The notes under the pieces are model-generated. The model was given only the letters and a program-made list of their open reading frames with translations. It was not told the DNA's origin and ran no database searches. From contig NC_073308.1 of assembly GCF_027595985.1 (NCBI RefSeq), positions 9,819,928-9,883,927 of the forward strand: a stretch of DNA of 64,000 nucleotides, in the 5' to 3' direction. A program made the translations under genes and the position numbers. The first letter of the stretch is position 1. Every line of letters starts with the position of its first letter. This DNA comes from Sorex araneus. Its lineage: Eukaryota; Chordata; Mammalia; Eulipotyphla; Soricidae. This document shows positions 10,387 through 22,390 of this stretch, in pieces.

Positions 10387-10853
10387 CAGTTTTCCATAGA
10401 GACTGAACCATGCAAAATTTCCACCAACAATGGATGGAGGTCCCTTTTTCCTCCACATCCCTGCCAACGTTGTTTTTATTTACTCTTTTTGGTGCGTGTT
10501 GATCTCACTGGTATGATGATAACTCATTGATGTTGTCATTTGCATTTCTCTAATAATTAAGTGGCAGTAATCACTTTCTCTGGTGTCTACTGATCATCCA
10601 CATGGCCTTGTGTGGAAGTGTTTGTTCATTTCCTCTCTCCATTTTTCATGAGGTTTTTTGTTGCTGACCTTTGTAAGCACTTTAATAGATCTTGGATATT
10701 AGCCCCTTATCTGATGTTTTGTGTACAGATGCTTCCTCCTGATCAGTAGTATCTGAGAAGGTGTGTGATTCTAAGAATTCATCCACTTCCGTTTCTCCTG
10801 GCTACTGGCTTACACATATTTGTCGTGGTAACCTAAATGACTTTTGTATTTCT

Positions 10854-11483
10854 TTTTTATTTCATGTTTTTATTATTTTTATTAGTAAATCACCATGGGG
10901 TAAAGTTACAGACTTACAAATTTATTTTCATGCTTACGTTTCAGTCATACGGTGATCGAGTACCCATCCCTCCACCAGTGCCCATTTTCCACCACCAATG
11001 GTCCCAGCATCCCTCCCACTACCCCCACCCTGTCCTCTTCACCCCACCCCGCCTCTGTGGCAGGGCATTCCCTTTTGCTCTCTCTCTCTTTTTGGGTGTT
11101 GTGGGTGTTGTGTATTAAGTAGGCATCATGTTCAGTCTATAGTCTATTTTCAGCCCGTATCTCCTATCCCTAGTGGGCCTGCCTAGCACCCTTTGCTTGG
11201 TCATCCCTTCTCTATCAGAGCTGCTTCTTTACCTGGCATATGAGGCCAGCTTCCAAACTGTGGAATAGTCCTCCTGGTACTTATCTCTACTATTCTTGGG
11301 TGTTAGTCTCCCATTCTGTTACTTTATATTCCACAAATGAGTGCAATCTTTCTATGTCTGTTCCTCTCATTCTGACTCATTTCACTTAACATGATACTTT
11401 CCATAAAAAGTTATCCACCTATATGCAAATTTCATGACTTCATCTTTTCTAACAGCTACATAGTATTCCATTGAGTAGATGTC
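10854..11483 (-). mobile_element. Young L1 3' end nested in the old L1
   Basis: Antisense L1 3' UTR with TAGTAAATCACCATGGGGTAA, CCACCAGTGCCCATTTTCCACC and TCTTTCTATGTCTGTTCCTC, ending at CAGCTACATAGTATTCCATTG. A 10-bp direct repeat TTGTATTTCT (10844-10853 and 11484-11493) marks the insertion. The old L1 text reads continuously if it is removed. Confidence 0.85.
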
Positions 11484-12980
11484 TTGTATTTCTGAGGTAT
11501 CTCTTGGCATCTTTCATCTCTGTCTCTGACCCGATTTATTTGATTCTCTCTCTTTTCTTTTCCTTGTGAATCTAGCTCAGATTTTGTCAATCTTGTTTAC
11601 TTAATTTTTTTAGAAGCTCTTGGTTTCATTTGCCCTTTGTATGTTTTCTTGATTTCTGTGTGATTGGTTAGATTGACTTATTTTCTTCCTGCTACTTAAT
11701 TGGGGATTGACTTGTTCTTTTTCAGTTTCTCAAACTGCAAGTTTGGTTTATTGATTAGAGCTTTTCAGTGTTTCCTGAGATAAGCCTATTTTGCTGTGAA
11801 CTTCCCCATGAATACTGCCTTTGCTTCTCCCATAGGTCTGATACTTTGTGTCTTCCTTCTAGTTTAGGAATCTTTTTTCCCAATTTTACTTTAATGTCCC
11901 CTTTGACCCAGTAGTAGTTTAACAGTATGTTGTTAAGTTTCCAGATGTTGGATATTTCCCCTATTTTTTGTGATTAATTTTTATTTTCATGGCATAGTGT
12001 TTTGAAAAGATACTTGATATGATTTCTAGTTTAATGACATTATGGATATACTTGAATTATGTGCCACCACGTGGTTTATTCCAAGAATGTTCCATGTACA
12101 CTGAAGGAGAATGTGTATTCAGCTGTTTGGATTTGTCTACTAGTCCAGGTTCTTCACATTCCTCACTTAGAGCTATTGTTTTCTTTCTAATGTTCTAGTT
12201 GATTTGCTTAAAGTCTCCCAGTAATTCTGCATGGCTTTCTTCGTATATCCTCAGTTCTATTAGCTATTGCTTTATAAACTTTTCTGGATCTTCATTTGGT
12301 ACATTTATATTGATCAGAATTAAGTCCTTTATCTGTTAATCCCTGAATCACACTATGTAATGTCCAGTATTATCTCTAATTACATTAACTTGGATGTCTA
12401 ATACAAATGTGACTGTCTCTGCCAATTTCAATCTACCATTTGCTCGTATGATTGTTTTCTGTCCTTTCACTCTAAGACTGTTAATTGTGAGAATTCAATT
12501 ATATCTTTTGTAAACAATTTGACATACAATTTTGTTTTTTGATCCATCTGGTTACTTTATGCCTTAAGTAGGGGGATTCAGCCCATTCATTTGGAGAGAG
12601 ATTATTGACATGGAGAATTCGCTGCTATTTTTCTAAGAATTTTGAAGTCACTTTTTGCCATTCAACATTTTTTTTTAAAAAAAAAGAGGCCTTTCTTTGC
12701 AGAGCTGGTTGGCATGCAATAAATGCCTTCATCTGCTGTTTTCTAAGAATGTTTTTAGCTCTGCCTCTAATCTGAGTACTTGCAGAATAGAGGACTGTTG
12801 GTTCTTTTCATTCAATATTCGAACATATTGTTTTATTCACTTCTTGCTTGTAGAATTTCTTTTGAAACATCTGATGTGAATTTTGTCATTTCCCTTGTTC
12901 TACTTTTCTCCTGCTGTTTAAAACAAATCTCTCTATTATGTCTTGCCATTTTTGTTACAATATGTATTGATGTTACTTTG
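11484..12980 (-). mobile_element. Old L1, ORF2 reverse-transcriptase region and upstream
   Basis: Continuation of the 9240-10790 L1, antisense. It is recognised from phrases such as TTTGTATTTCTGAGG, GATTTTGTCAATCTTGTTTAC, AGAAGCTCTTGGTTTCATTTG and GAATGTTCCATGTACACTGAAGGAGAATGTGTATTC. Coding capacity is lost throughout. The 12690-12960 part is more diverged but continues the same L1 order. Confidence 0.75.
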
Positions 12981-12985
12981 TCAGA

Positions 12986-13180
12986 GTTTTTTTTTTTTTT
13001 TTTTGAGGGGTAGGGGAACTGTATTTGGGGGAAAGGTTAGCGGTGCTTGGGCTTACTCCAGGCTCTGTGCTAAAAATTCATGCCACATGGTGCTGGAGAG
13101 CCATATGCAGTTCTGGGGATCGGATCTGAGTCAGCTGTGTGCCAGACAAGTATCTTGCAGGCTGGACTGTCTCTACAGCC
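12986..13180 (-). mobile_element. SINE type A, diverged
   Basis: Antisense with a 5' run of T (its poly-A), GGTGCTTGGGCTTACTCCAGG, GGAGAGCCATATGCAG and GATCGGATCTGAGTCAGCTG. Confidence 0.8.
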
Positions 13181-13674
13181 TATTGTTTGCATTCTCTGGT
13201 CCTTCAAGATAAGTATAGAGTTTCTTCTCAAACTGGATGGTTTCCTCTGCCACAGTGCCCTTCTACTCTCCTCTCTCCTTCTGAAGGTCCTGTCATTTGG
13301 AGGCTACCCCCTTGCTATTATTCACTAGGTATCTTCAATTTCTTCATCGAAAAGAAAATAAACTCCTTTCTTTTATCTTTATTGAAGTGTGTGTCTTGTC
13401 TTGAGGTCACTTGCTCAATGTTCATTCTGTTCCTAATACCTGCTACTATATTCTTTAAATCCTCCATTTCTGTTTAAATGAATCTTTTAAAAAAATTTTT
13501 TCCCCATCAATCTTTCTCCAAGATTACTGAATCTCTTTTCCAATTATCTCTTCATTTTGGTAAGAATTGAGAGGGCTGCTTCTTTGACTGAGGTTAGCAT
13601 TGCAGAGTGTTGAAAGTTCTGATGAGCTCAGTGATTTCTTTAGATTTCTGTGCCCATCTGTTGATGTTTCTGGA
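13181..13674. other. TNS3 intron, A/T-rich
   Basis: Probably further decayed L1 antisense text (TTGTCTTGAGGTCACTTGC and GTTAGCATTGC-like words), but too diverged to align by eye. Confidence 0.4.
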
Positions 13675-13827
13675 CTCCCTCCCTCCCTCCCTCCCTCCCT
13701 CCCTCCCTCCCTCCCTCCCTCTCTTCCTTCCTTCCTTCCTTCCTTCCTTCCTTCCTTCCTTCCTTCCTTCCTTCCTTCCTTCCTTCCTTCCTTCCTTCCT
13801 TCCTTCCTTCCTTCCTTCCTTCCTCTC

Positions 13828-13864
<37 letters not shown>
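13675..13864. repeat. Pyrimidine tract: (CCCT)n-(CTTC)n-(CT)n
   Basis: About 190 bp of pure pyrimidine on the + strand in three phases: tetramer CCCT, tetramer CTTC, then CT. It creates long but meaningless open frames on both strands. Confidence 0.98.
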
Positions 13865-13867
<3 letters not shown>

Positions 13868-14486
13868 TGGTGCTGCTTCTGTGCTAAGGATGGGATTCGA
13901 AGTTCTAGGGGGGCTGAACAGCAGTTCATTCTCCTGTGCACAGTATCAGCTAGTGCTCATGACTGTACTGGTGAGAATTTCTGGGCAGAAATGGCAGGAC
14001 TGGGGTGGGGGTGGTGGGCAGGCCACCAGAAGCTAGGACAGTCTGTGAGGAGGGCAGCTTGGGCTGGGGCAGTGACAGGTTCCCAGATGGGTAGTAGGGT
14101 GTCTGGAGGCAGCTCCCAACCTGTGCTCGGAGGGCCTGAGGCCACTGGAAGCCTGGGCAGGCCTGATTCCGAGGGAGAGGGTGGGCTGGCGCCCAAGCCA
14201 GGAGGTGGCTCTCACCGGCAGGCCTTCATCAGGTCTTTCTTTTGCCAATATCTCCTCCCAGTCATGGCTTATCTTCACATTCTCTTGATTGTTCTCATAA
14301 TGCAGAAGGCTTTTATTTTAATAAAATAAAATGATAAAACCCAATTTATCAATTCAATTCTTCTTTTTCTTTCCATGACTCAGGCCTTTTGTAGATCTTA
14401 AAAGTTTCCATGAACTTGACGTCACTTAGGTTTTTCTCCAAGAATTTTATAGATTCAGGTCTGTGATCCATTTTGAGTTCATTTGC
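13865..14486. other. TNS3 intron, unique GC-rich sequence
   Basis: G/C-rich between 13980 and 14230. No exon with splice sites or protein family recognised. Confidence 0.45.
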
Positions 14487-14640
14487 TGGGGGGAGGTGAG
14501 CCACACTCAGTGCTCAGTACTCACTCTTGTTCTATGCTCAGGGATCACTCCTGGCTGGCTCAGGGGAGCATCTGGCACCCTGAGCATCTCCAAGTCGTGG
14601 TGCTAAGGGTCCTGGCACTGGGTTCCTGGGCCCTAGCATT
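14487..14640 (-). mobile_element. Old SINE type A
   Basis: A decayed antisense copy: GTGAGCCACACTCAGTGCTC, GGGATCACTCCTGGC and CAGGGGAGCATCTGG. Confidence 0.65.
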
Positions 14641-14689
14641 GTCACACTGACCTTCTTGGCCAAGTGTCACTGGGAGTCCACCCGCCTGC

Positions 14690-15095
14690 CTCCCCTCACC
14701 CTCCACCACTGTCTCAAGTCCCCCCTCCGTCACCCCCTCCCCACTTGTCTCTGCAAACCAGTTCTTAGGTTCTGTTGCTTTGGGCCTTTTGTTATTCCCC
14801 TACTATCTTCTTTACACCCCACCTAGGAGAGAGCATCCCGTGTGCCTCCCCACTTCAGCCCACTGGACTCAGCATGATGCCTTCTAGTCCCATCTATGCT
14901 GTGGTAAATTGCATGACCTCATTTTTTATCACTGAGTACTATTCCATTGTGTGTATATGCCAGTTTTTTGTTTATCTAGTCATCTGTCCCAAAATTCTAA
15001 TCAGAAAATAAATTTGCACTTCCATGTTCATTAAAGCAATTTTTATGGCTGCCAAAATCCGGAAGCTACCCAGTGCCCACCTATATGTTTGGGCT
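14690..15095 (-). mobile_element. Old L1 3' end with an inverted 5' part
   Basis: 14800-14965 is antisense L1 (CATGACCTCATTTTTTATCAC, ATTCCATTGTGTG). Right after it 15020-15095 reads sense L1 (CATTAAAGCAATTTTTATGGC, GGAAGCTACCCAGTGCCCACC). The switch of orientation inside one fragment suggests a twin-primed, 5'-inverted insertion. Confidence 0.55.
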
Positions 15096-15821
15096 AAAAG
15101 TATCAACTTTACTCAAATTTCAAATACAGCTTTCAAAAACTGCAGGTAGGATTATTTTTCCTTTCATTTTCCCACTTTCTGAGCAGCGCTCAGTGGCCCC
15201 AGGTGGCATTGGTCAGTGATGTGATTCTGACCAGCTGGACAGAAGGACCCAGTGCCCAGGCCCAGCAGTGCTCAGGGTCTCCAGGGCTAAGTCAGTGTTG
15301 TGGCAGCCACGACCCCTGGGGATTTACTCAAGGACTTGCACCTGAAGGCCTGGCCCTGAGCTGCCTCCCTAGCCCTAAAATTGTCTCAGAATTTTTAAAG
15401 CATATAATCTGTGGCTTTTAAATTGCAAATAATACAGATTATCACTTCAGAGAAATAATGAAAGGGAAACACAGGCACCTTCTGAATGCTTGTGCCAGCA
15501 CAGTGGAGCTCGTCAGCCTCGCATTCTGCGGGACCAGGCGCACACTGACCACTGCAGCCGTAGGCCTAGGACCCTCCCCAGGGCCTCCTGTCTCCCTGCC
15601 CTGCGCCCCCGTTCTGGGCGGCACATGCGGAGCTCACACCCGTCTTTGTCAGTATCATCTCGTGACAAGGAGCGTGCAGTGTTTCTTGCCAAGCTTCACT
15701 GTTACTTACAATTGCTCCAGTAAAAGCCAAATTAACAACTAATTAACTGATGAAAGTAAAGAACCATACAGACTTTACTTCTTCTAGACAACAAACTTTT
15801 CTTCTTTCATTTTTGGTCCAC

Positions 15822-15991
15822 TTTTTAGGGCTTTGTGTGTGGCTGGGGTTTGGGGGAAGGGCTCACACCCAGAAGGGCTCAGGACTTACTCCTGGCTTGG
15901 CACTCGGGGATCACTCCTGGCAGACTTGGGGGAGCAAATCTGGGTCAGCTGCATGCAGGCAAGTGCCCTACATGCTCAATTGTTCTGCCCT
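15822..15991 (-). mobile_element. SINE type A, diverged
   Basis: Antisense: GGCTCACACCCAGAAGGGC, GACTTACTCCTGGCTTGGCAC, GGGATCACTCCTGG and CTGCATGCAGGCAAGTGCCC. Confidence 0.85.
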
Positions 15992-16061
15992 CCTTTTCAC
16001 TTTATGTCACTAGTTCCATTTTTTCCCTTTAAATGAATAAAATGAATTCCTTTATTCACTT

Positions 16062-16185
16062 TTTTATTCATTGTTGTTGTATTTGCTGTAGTACCACATC
16101 CAGTGGTGCTTGAGGATGACAGAGTGCCATACTGGCACAAGGTGGCTGAGATTGAATCTGGGGATTTACTAATGCAAGGAGGAGT
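16062..16185 (-). mobile_element. Old SINE type A fragment
   Basis: Antisense remnant with CCACATCCAGTGGTGCTTG and the decayed head region GATTGAATCTGGGG. Confidence 0.55.
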
Positions 16186-16217
16186 CACACTCACTTTTAA
16201 AATACTCTACAAAGCTT

Positions 16218-16373
16218 ATTTCTGTTTTGGAGTTTCACCCAGCTGTGCTAAGGGCTTACTCTGGCTCAGAGGTCACTCCTGGCAGTGCTCAGGGGAACAT
16301 ACCTGGTGCTGGAATGGAACCTGGTTCAGCCTCATGGAAGGGCAGTGCCTACCTCCTGTACTGCTCCAACCCC
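16218..16373 (-). mobile_element. SINE type A, diverged
   Basis: Antisense: GTTTCACCCAGCTGTGCTAAG, GGTCACTCCTGGCAGTGCTC, CAGGGGAACATACCTGG and CCTGTACTGCTCCAACCCC. Confidence 0.82.
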
Positions 16374-16582
16374 CTACAACTCCACAGATCTTGGTAACTC
16401 TGAGTGTTTTGTTTTGTTCTGTTTCATTTTGTTTTGTTTTGTTTTAAAGAGTGATCCCTCCTACAGATGGCCTCAGTACCAGAAGTGTTTCTAATCAATC
16501 ATCTGAGTCAGGCTTGTTCAAGAAGGGTTACAGTATAACTGCCTTGCACTTAAGTCTTTTAAATCTCTGTTTTATAGAAGTT

Positions 16583-16737
16583 TTGTTTGGGATTTTAGGC
16601 CGTACCTGATGGTACTCAGGGCTTTCTCCTGGCTCTGCCCTCGGGGATCATTCCTGGAGGGCTCAAGAGATGACATTGAACCAGGTCGGAGATGCTCAGG
16701 ACAAGCTCCTACCACTGTACTTACTGTCACTTTGGTC
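16583..16737 (-). mobile_element. SINE type A, diverged
   Basis: Antisense: AGGCCGTACCTGATGGTACTC, GGCTTTCTCCTGGCTCTGCCC and GGGATCATTCCTGGAGGG. The tRNA head end is decayed. Confidence 0.8.
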
Positions 16738-17375
16738 CCTGAAATCTCTATTTTCTACAACGCACTGGAGGCTTACATTTCTCTACACTACTTGGACCGA
16801 GACAAGGCAAACAATAAAGTCAGGATATAGAGGTGATGCAGTTAGAAGGGCAAGGACCCCTGGGCGGCCCGGAGTCACCTCCCTCCCCGCCTCACAGTTA
16901 TTCACTCCGAGCCACAACAGCCATTGTTAGGGGCAGTCCGGCTTTTGTCTCCACTATCCTGAAGGAAATTGAGTGGGTTATTTTCCCCAAATTATATTTC
17001 ATTTGTTTTCTTAATTCACTTAGAACCGTAGACTCCTGGACTTGCAGTGTAACCCAGAGAATCTGTCTATCCTAATTTTCTCATTGGAATGTTGAGGAAG
17101 CCAAGATTCAGGAATCAGCAGTTGAATGTCCTGAACTGCCAGTGTGAACAGTCAATTCTCTGCAATTTAATCCCTTTTCATTTGATATCAGGACCATTAT
17201 GAGTTGTTCCAAATTCAAAAGCAATTTCTTTTTCTATTTCCAGCCCCAGTTTTTCTTTGTTTCTTGTGAAGTGGAGAAATAAATATACATCCAGCAAAGA
17301 TACTTTTTCTAGACTTCTGATAGATTGCCCATAAATGGAAGGATTATGTTTTTGAGTTGTTACATTAGGGAGTAC

Positions 17376-17380
17376 TTATT

Positions 17381-17419
<39 letters not shown>

Positions 17420-17534
17420 TGTTTCTTGGGCCACACCTGGCATTGCTAAGGGGACCATCTGGGCTGTTGCGAATCTAACCTGGGTTGGCTGCATGCAAGG
17501 CAAATGCCTTACCTACTATACTATCATTTCAGCT
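17376..17534 (-). mobile_element. SINE type A with (TTTA)n tail
   Basis: The (TTTA)n run at 17376-17420 is the expanded A-rich tail of an antisense SINE: GGGCCACACCTGGCATTGC, GGGGACCATCTGGG, GGCTGCATGCAAGGCAAATGC. About 55 bp of body are missing in the middle. Confidence 0.82.
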
Positions 17535-20500
17535 ACTAGAAACTATTTTTATTGTTTTTAAACAAACAATTCTCTAATAACATAGTTTCAGAATGTAATG
17601 ACAAGTTGAAAAGTACTTTTTGACAAGGAGTTTTTTGTCTACTTGTCAACAAGTAGACTCAAGTGACAATAATTTATCACTCTTTTAGAAAGTGTATTTT
17701 TAAAAGACGGTGTGTACTTTACATTAAAAGGGGGGGAATGGAAGATACAGAAAACAAAGAGGGAAATGGGTTTATAGAATTGTTACCCTTAATAATTGTT
17801 ACCTATGACAACTACTGATATGCGTTCCTTTTCTCAGCTGACTGAGCTTACCCCCTGGATTCTGAAATCACAGTGCAAGTCTAATTTTTCTAGCTAGTTT
17901 GAGTCACTGGTTTGAGTCAGTTCCTCGTGCCCAGCCATGCATCTTGTTTCAGATTTTCTGGGCTACAGTTAATACTTAGAGGATTGCCTATTTACGTGTT
18001 TCCTGCGTCCCTTTCTCTAGATTCTAAATTGCTGTCATGGAACAAATTTCAAGTAGTGTTTGGGCTTTTAATGGACATGTGGGCTATAAACTTCTTTCCC
18101 TGAGTGACCACGCCATGCATGGCAGGGGGCTGTTTCCTGCCTCATCTCGTGTTGAGCACTTGTCAAATGGAGTTAGACTTCATGGACCCAATCCAGCAGA
18201 GACCCTGCCTGCTCAGTCACCCTCTGTTGGAGAGAGTCAAACCTACGGCCCAGCACAGTTGTCTCAGACGTGCTTTGGAAAAGTAGCGCTCCTTCCTCTG
18301 TTTGAGTGATGACAAGCCCAGGGAGACTTGGTTCCCAGTGACTAGAATTTCCTTCTCCTTAGCAAAAGGCCATCGTTTGTGACACATCCAATGCAGGTGT
18401 CTGGGTCATGGCAGCCCTTTGTTCCAAATGCTCAAGTCATGGCAATTTTCTGGGATTTTGTTGTAGTTTGATCATTGTTAGTCTTTTTCTAACTAATATT
18501 AGTATCTTATTATCTTATCCAATAAAGTGAAAAGTAGTACATTCACTTTTCTATGCTTAAACACCAAAATTTTTCAGGCACCTTTCCAACTCCTATACAT
18601 CAATTCATTTGCTCTTTACTTTATAGTTCTAATAATAGCAGAGATATAGCTTGTATTTAGTATCCCTGTTAAGCTATAGCATCTCCTCTGTTGCTCTGCA
18701 GTTTACAATTATTATTTTTCGCAGTTGCATGCTATTCCATTTAACCGTTCTTGTTTTTAATTTTTCCAACTATAGTATGTGACTCAAGTAGCTAAAACTC
18801 AAATTATTTCTTGTGAACCTCCTGATAAATGTTGCCCAATATCATCTAAAATGGATGCTGTGGTTGACCCTTGCTTTTCACGAAAGCAGCTTTTCTTTAG
18901 AACTCTGAAATATCAGATATTTGACAATTGCAATTGCAAGGACTTTTGCCAACTTGCTCTCTTTCCCAAGAGGATACAAGTAAAACCTCCAGGTTTAGAT
19001 AGACATGGAAGTTCATGCATAGCAGCTCCCCTGAACCACCTTACCCCCATGCACGGTCAAGATAGTCAGAGGGGGCTGTGTTGGGCAGCTCACAGGGACA
19101 GAGGTATGAAAAATCATGTCAGTGACTGAGGTCCAGCTCTGCAGAGAGGGAGAACATTTCTATTCTTCAAATAATCTATGTAAGTGCTAAGCTAAGTCCT
19201 GCCAAAGGATAAATGCTGTTAATAAATAGTGTCAGGCTATGTGTGGAGAAATGAGATCAATTGTGTTCTAGATGGACTTAAAATTTCTCTTCATAGCCAG
19301 TGCCCTTCTAATTTTCATGGAAGCAAATAATAGGCTCCTTTTTATGAAAATAAAATTGTTGTCTACATTTATAGAATATTGTCCCTCAGGTTAATCTCCC
19401 TTCTTTATCAATGACTTTGGGGAGTCTTAATTTTGGAGGAAGTGGGGTGCCTGTCTCAGACCATCTTACTTTGTGAGCAGTGACAGTGCTTGTGCTTACG
19501 ATCACCTGGAAATTTGTTCCAAGATCTTGGAGCTGTTCGCTTCTTGCATATCTGCTGCCTTTCCTTCGTGTTGTTCTCTCTCGTGGGGCCTCTCTCGGGA
19601 TTTCCGGGTTCCAGAGCAGTTTCCTTGCCGCTGTCTGAAGCCGGCCTCTGTCAGAGGTTCTTCATCCCCTGCACTGCAGTGTCTCCATCTGAAGGACGTG
19701 CCTTGACTCAGTCCTCACGCTCACACTTAGATGCAGAGCTTTGTCTTTCTCACGGGTGCGTGCAGACCCCAGTTCTGGTTCTTGCGCCCTATGATAGCTA
19801 TTCACTGAGGCAGAGTTTTAATGTCCTCAGAGGTTCTCCAACTTTCATAACTAGTCCAGCCTGTAGGAAGAATAGTGGCTGCAGCTGAGAGGCAGCACCT
19901 GAGGGTGCCCAACACCAGCTCAGTTCCTGTTGGTCCATCTGCCTGGTTATATACCCGTCTCCTGACAGCTGAGGTTCCTTCTGGGTCTCTGAAGACGAAG
20001 CTGCCCTCCTTCCTGTTCAGGCAAAGGGAATGAGCATGAGAAGTCACAGCTTTGGCGGCTTAAATTTAGGGGGCAGTTCGTGGTGTGAGGGGCTTAGTCT
20101 CTTCTGTTCAGGGAAGATACAGAGACTTGAAACATGGAGTAAAGATTGCCAGAACTCGGAGCTGGGCCAGCTGCTCTGTCCTGCAAGGCCCATGCTTGGA
20201 TCGACTGGGTGAGGCCTGAGCTTCTGAAGTGAGTGGAGTGCAGCCTGCAGACACTCATGGGCACGGTGATCTCATACGTGCCCTGGCACTGTGACCATCC
20301 AACACTGGGCCAGTGTCTGTTTACTGAACCTCATGCACTCTCAGCTGTTCCTCCCAGAGGTGATTGTGCAGACCAGCCCTGTACTCCCCCAGCAACAAGG
20401 GGCAGCAATGGAGGGACAGGGCCTCCCTTGCAGGCTTGTGTCTGAGCCACAGCCAAATATTTCCTTCTCTGAGCGATGTTTCCCAAGATATTTACCTCCT

Positions 20501-20853
20501 GATAACTCTGCACAGGGCAGTGAACAGGCCTCGGGCCTGCATATCTTCCCCTGGCCTTTTCCTTAGCTGCATTTGTGGTTGGACTCTTGTCCCTCCAAAA
20601 TCCACACTGAAGTGTCCCTAGCCCCACCACTGGTGCCCAGTATCAATAACACAGTGGGGGAACATTGTCCAGGAGCCAGTGGGAGGGTTCTTCTTGGCTC
20701 CACTAATATATTTCTTCTCTCTGCATTGGCCTTGAGGCAAGTCTATTTCCAGCTTTTATGCAATATTCAAGTGTTGATGATTACCAGAGCCAAGACCCAA
20801 CTTCAGCTCCTGTCCCCATGTCTTAAAAAGCTCTTTTCCCTACTGTTTTATAG
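17535..20853. other. TNS3 intron, mostly unique
   Basis: 3.3 kb before the first PTB exon with no repeat that I can identify confidently. A short 10-bp-arm inverted repeat lies at 17637-17658. G/C-rich blocks at 19470-20040 and 20200-20460 hold open frames without family features. Confidence 0.5.
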
Positions 20854-21022
20854 CCTGCAATGTGTGGTACCTGAATTCCGTGGAGATGGAGTCCCTTACA
20901 GGCCACCAGGCTGTCCAGAAGGCCCTGAGTATCACCCTGGTCCAGGAACCGCCACCTTTGTCCACCATCGTGCACTTCAAGGTGTCAGCCCAGGGCATCA
21001 CCCTCACGGACAACCAGAGGAA
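20854..21022 (+). CDS. TNS3: TNS3 coding exon: start of PTB domain
   Basis: A 169-nt exon, acceptor TTTATAG, donor GTGAGT; it enters in phase 1 and ends after two bases of a lysine codon. It encodes the first strands and helix of the tensin phosphotyrosine-binding (PTB) domain: [15 protein letters not shown], then [17 protein letters not shown]. In tensins the PTB domain binds NPxY motifs in integrin beta tails. [14 protein letters not shown] is nearly invariant among tensins, while the words between it and the N-terminus follow TNS3. No stop or frameshift is present. Confidence 0.94.
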
Positions 21023-21310
21023 GTGAGTGTGCTGGGCCTACACAGCAGCTGACCGTGTCTTGGATGGGTCATGATTCACCAGGCTAATGTCATCAGCAAC
21101 CAGCATCTGTCTACACTTCACCCGGGTGTCACATGTACTCCAGCAACCATGTGAAAAATACTAATATTTCATCCAAAGGCTTCTAATGTAGGGATCAGTA
21201 AACTGAGGAAAAATAGTTGCTTAGAGCTTTGAATATTATACAAATAACACACACGCTGGAATCATGTGTAAAAGCAAAAATATTCTAAGTTTTTAGTGTA
21301 AAATTACTCC

Positions 21311-21460
21311 GACTTGGGTCAGAAAGATAGTACAGAGTTAAGGCACTTGCCTTTCACATTCTCTCCTGGACTTAAAACCTGACGTCCATATGATCCCCCT
21401 GTCCCTGGCAAAAGTAAGCCCTGAGCACCACCAGTATAGTCCCCAAACCAAAACACACGC
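21311..21460 (+). mobile_element. Old SINE type A
   Basis: Sense: GGGTCAGAAAGATAGTACAG, GGCACTTGCCTTTCACATTC, CATATGATCCCCCTG and AAGCCCTGAGCACCACCAG. It lies in the 1.2-kb intron after the first PTB exon. Confidence 0.78.
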
Positions 21461-22229
21461 AAATGCTAAACACTGCCGGTGATAGAATGTATCTGTCTTT
21501 GTTAGTGGTGACTGTTTCTGACTTAAGGGGAGTGTGGTTTCAGATAGACCCTATTGAGAGATGTGGGTGCTGCCAGTCATTTGTGCTGTGTATCAGAGCA
21601 TATTACCTCCCTCAGCGTTGTCCGAATTGGCTCCTACGGAGTGGCTGCTCCACTGGGAGGTTTTCCCAGCGGAAGAGACAGAGGCAGGTATGTTTTCTTC
21701 CCACCTGCAGTGTCTCTGACCTCAGGATCAGGGCCTTTTCTAAGCAGTCACTATATTTGTGATGGAGACTCCCTGGTGTGGGTGATAAGGGAGCCAGGCC
21801 CTTGAATATAAGAACATTGGCAGGAGCTTCCAGGACACTTGGCCAGTCCCAGGTTCCTGCCCGCGAGGTTGAGCTGTTGACTGACTTGGGGAAGTTGCAG
21901 AAGCAGAGCTTGGGTTTTGCTTCCTGCAGTGGGTACGGCCCAATCCTTTCCCCAGTGATGCTTGTTTTCCTCATCTTTCATCTGGACTGAAGTACTGATC
22001 TTGGCGTTTAGTCAAAGCTGGTACATTCTCGTGGTCTCCAGAGCGTCTGTGGACCTGTCAGTCCTTACCTGTGTTTCCATCTCCTGTAGCATCTGACTTA
22101 GAGTGGGAGAGAGACTTAGGCCAACGTCAGATGTCTCTCTACTCTGCTCTTGCTTCCAGACACACCCTCAAAGACAGGTCCCTCACACCCAAACCCTGGC
22201 CACAGGCTCATTCTCTCTTTTCCCCACAG

Positions 22230-22298
22230 GCTCTTCTTCCGGAGACACTATCCTGTGAGCAGTGTGATCTTCTGTGCGTTGGATCCACAGGACAGGAA
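22230..22298 (+). CDS. TNS3: TNS3 coding exon: PTB domain core
   Basis: A 69-nt exon, acceptor CCCACAG, donor GTAAGA; it begins with the third base of the split lysine codon and ends after two bases of another. It encodes LFFRRHYPVSSVIFCALDPQDR, a core strand pair of the PTB domain conserved across tensins. Only 92 nt of intron separate it from the next, very small exon. Confidence 0.93.
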
Positions 22299-22390
22299 GT
22301 AAGAAATCTCCTGCTAAGCAACTATGTTCTTCCTTTTGCTCTTTAAGCTAATAAAATTAACATAATCTTTTTTTTTCTTTAATTCTCAAG

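Larger units (their letters stand above)
9240..10790 (-). mobile_element. Old L1, ORF2 C-terminal part and 3' region
   Basis: Antisense L1. On the minus strand 10079-10456 reads an ORF2 C-terminal stretch with the W-x-C-K-like words HCWWKFCMVQSLWKT and PYDPVISFLG, interrupted by the (TG)n expansion. The flanking DNA (GGAGTGCTTCCATATCCTGG, CCTGCCAACGTTG, GATATTAGCCCCTTATCTGA) is classic L1 antisense text. Several stops and indels show it is dead. It continues across a younger nested L1 into 11484-12980. It lies in the TNS3 12.3-kb intron, antisense to the gene. Confidence 0.82.

Noticed and set aside
13594-14329. A 240-codon frame with LPSFLPSFLPS repeats
   Set aside because: Produced by the CCCT/CTTC pyrimidine tract; the downstream part has no family features.
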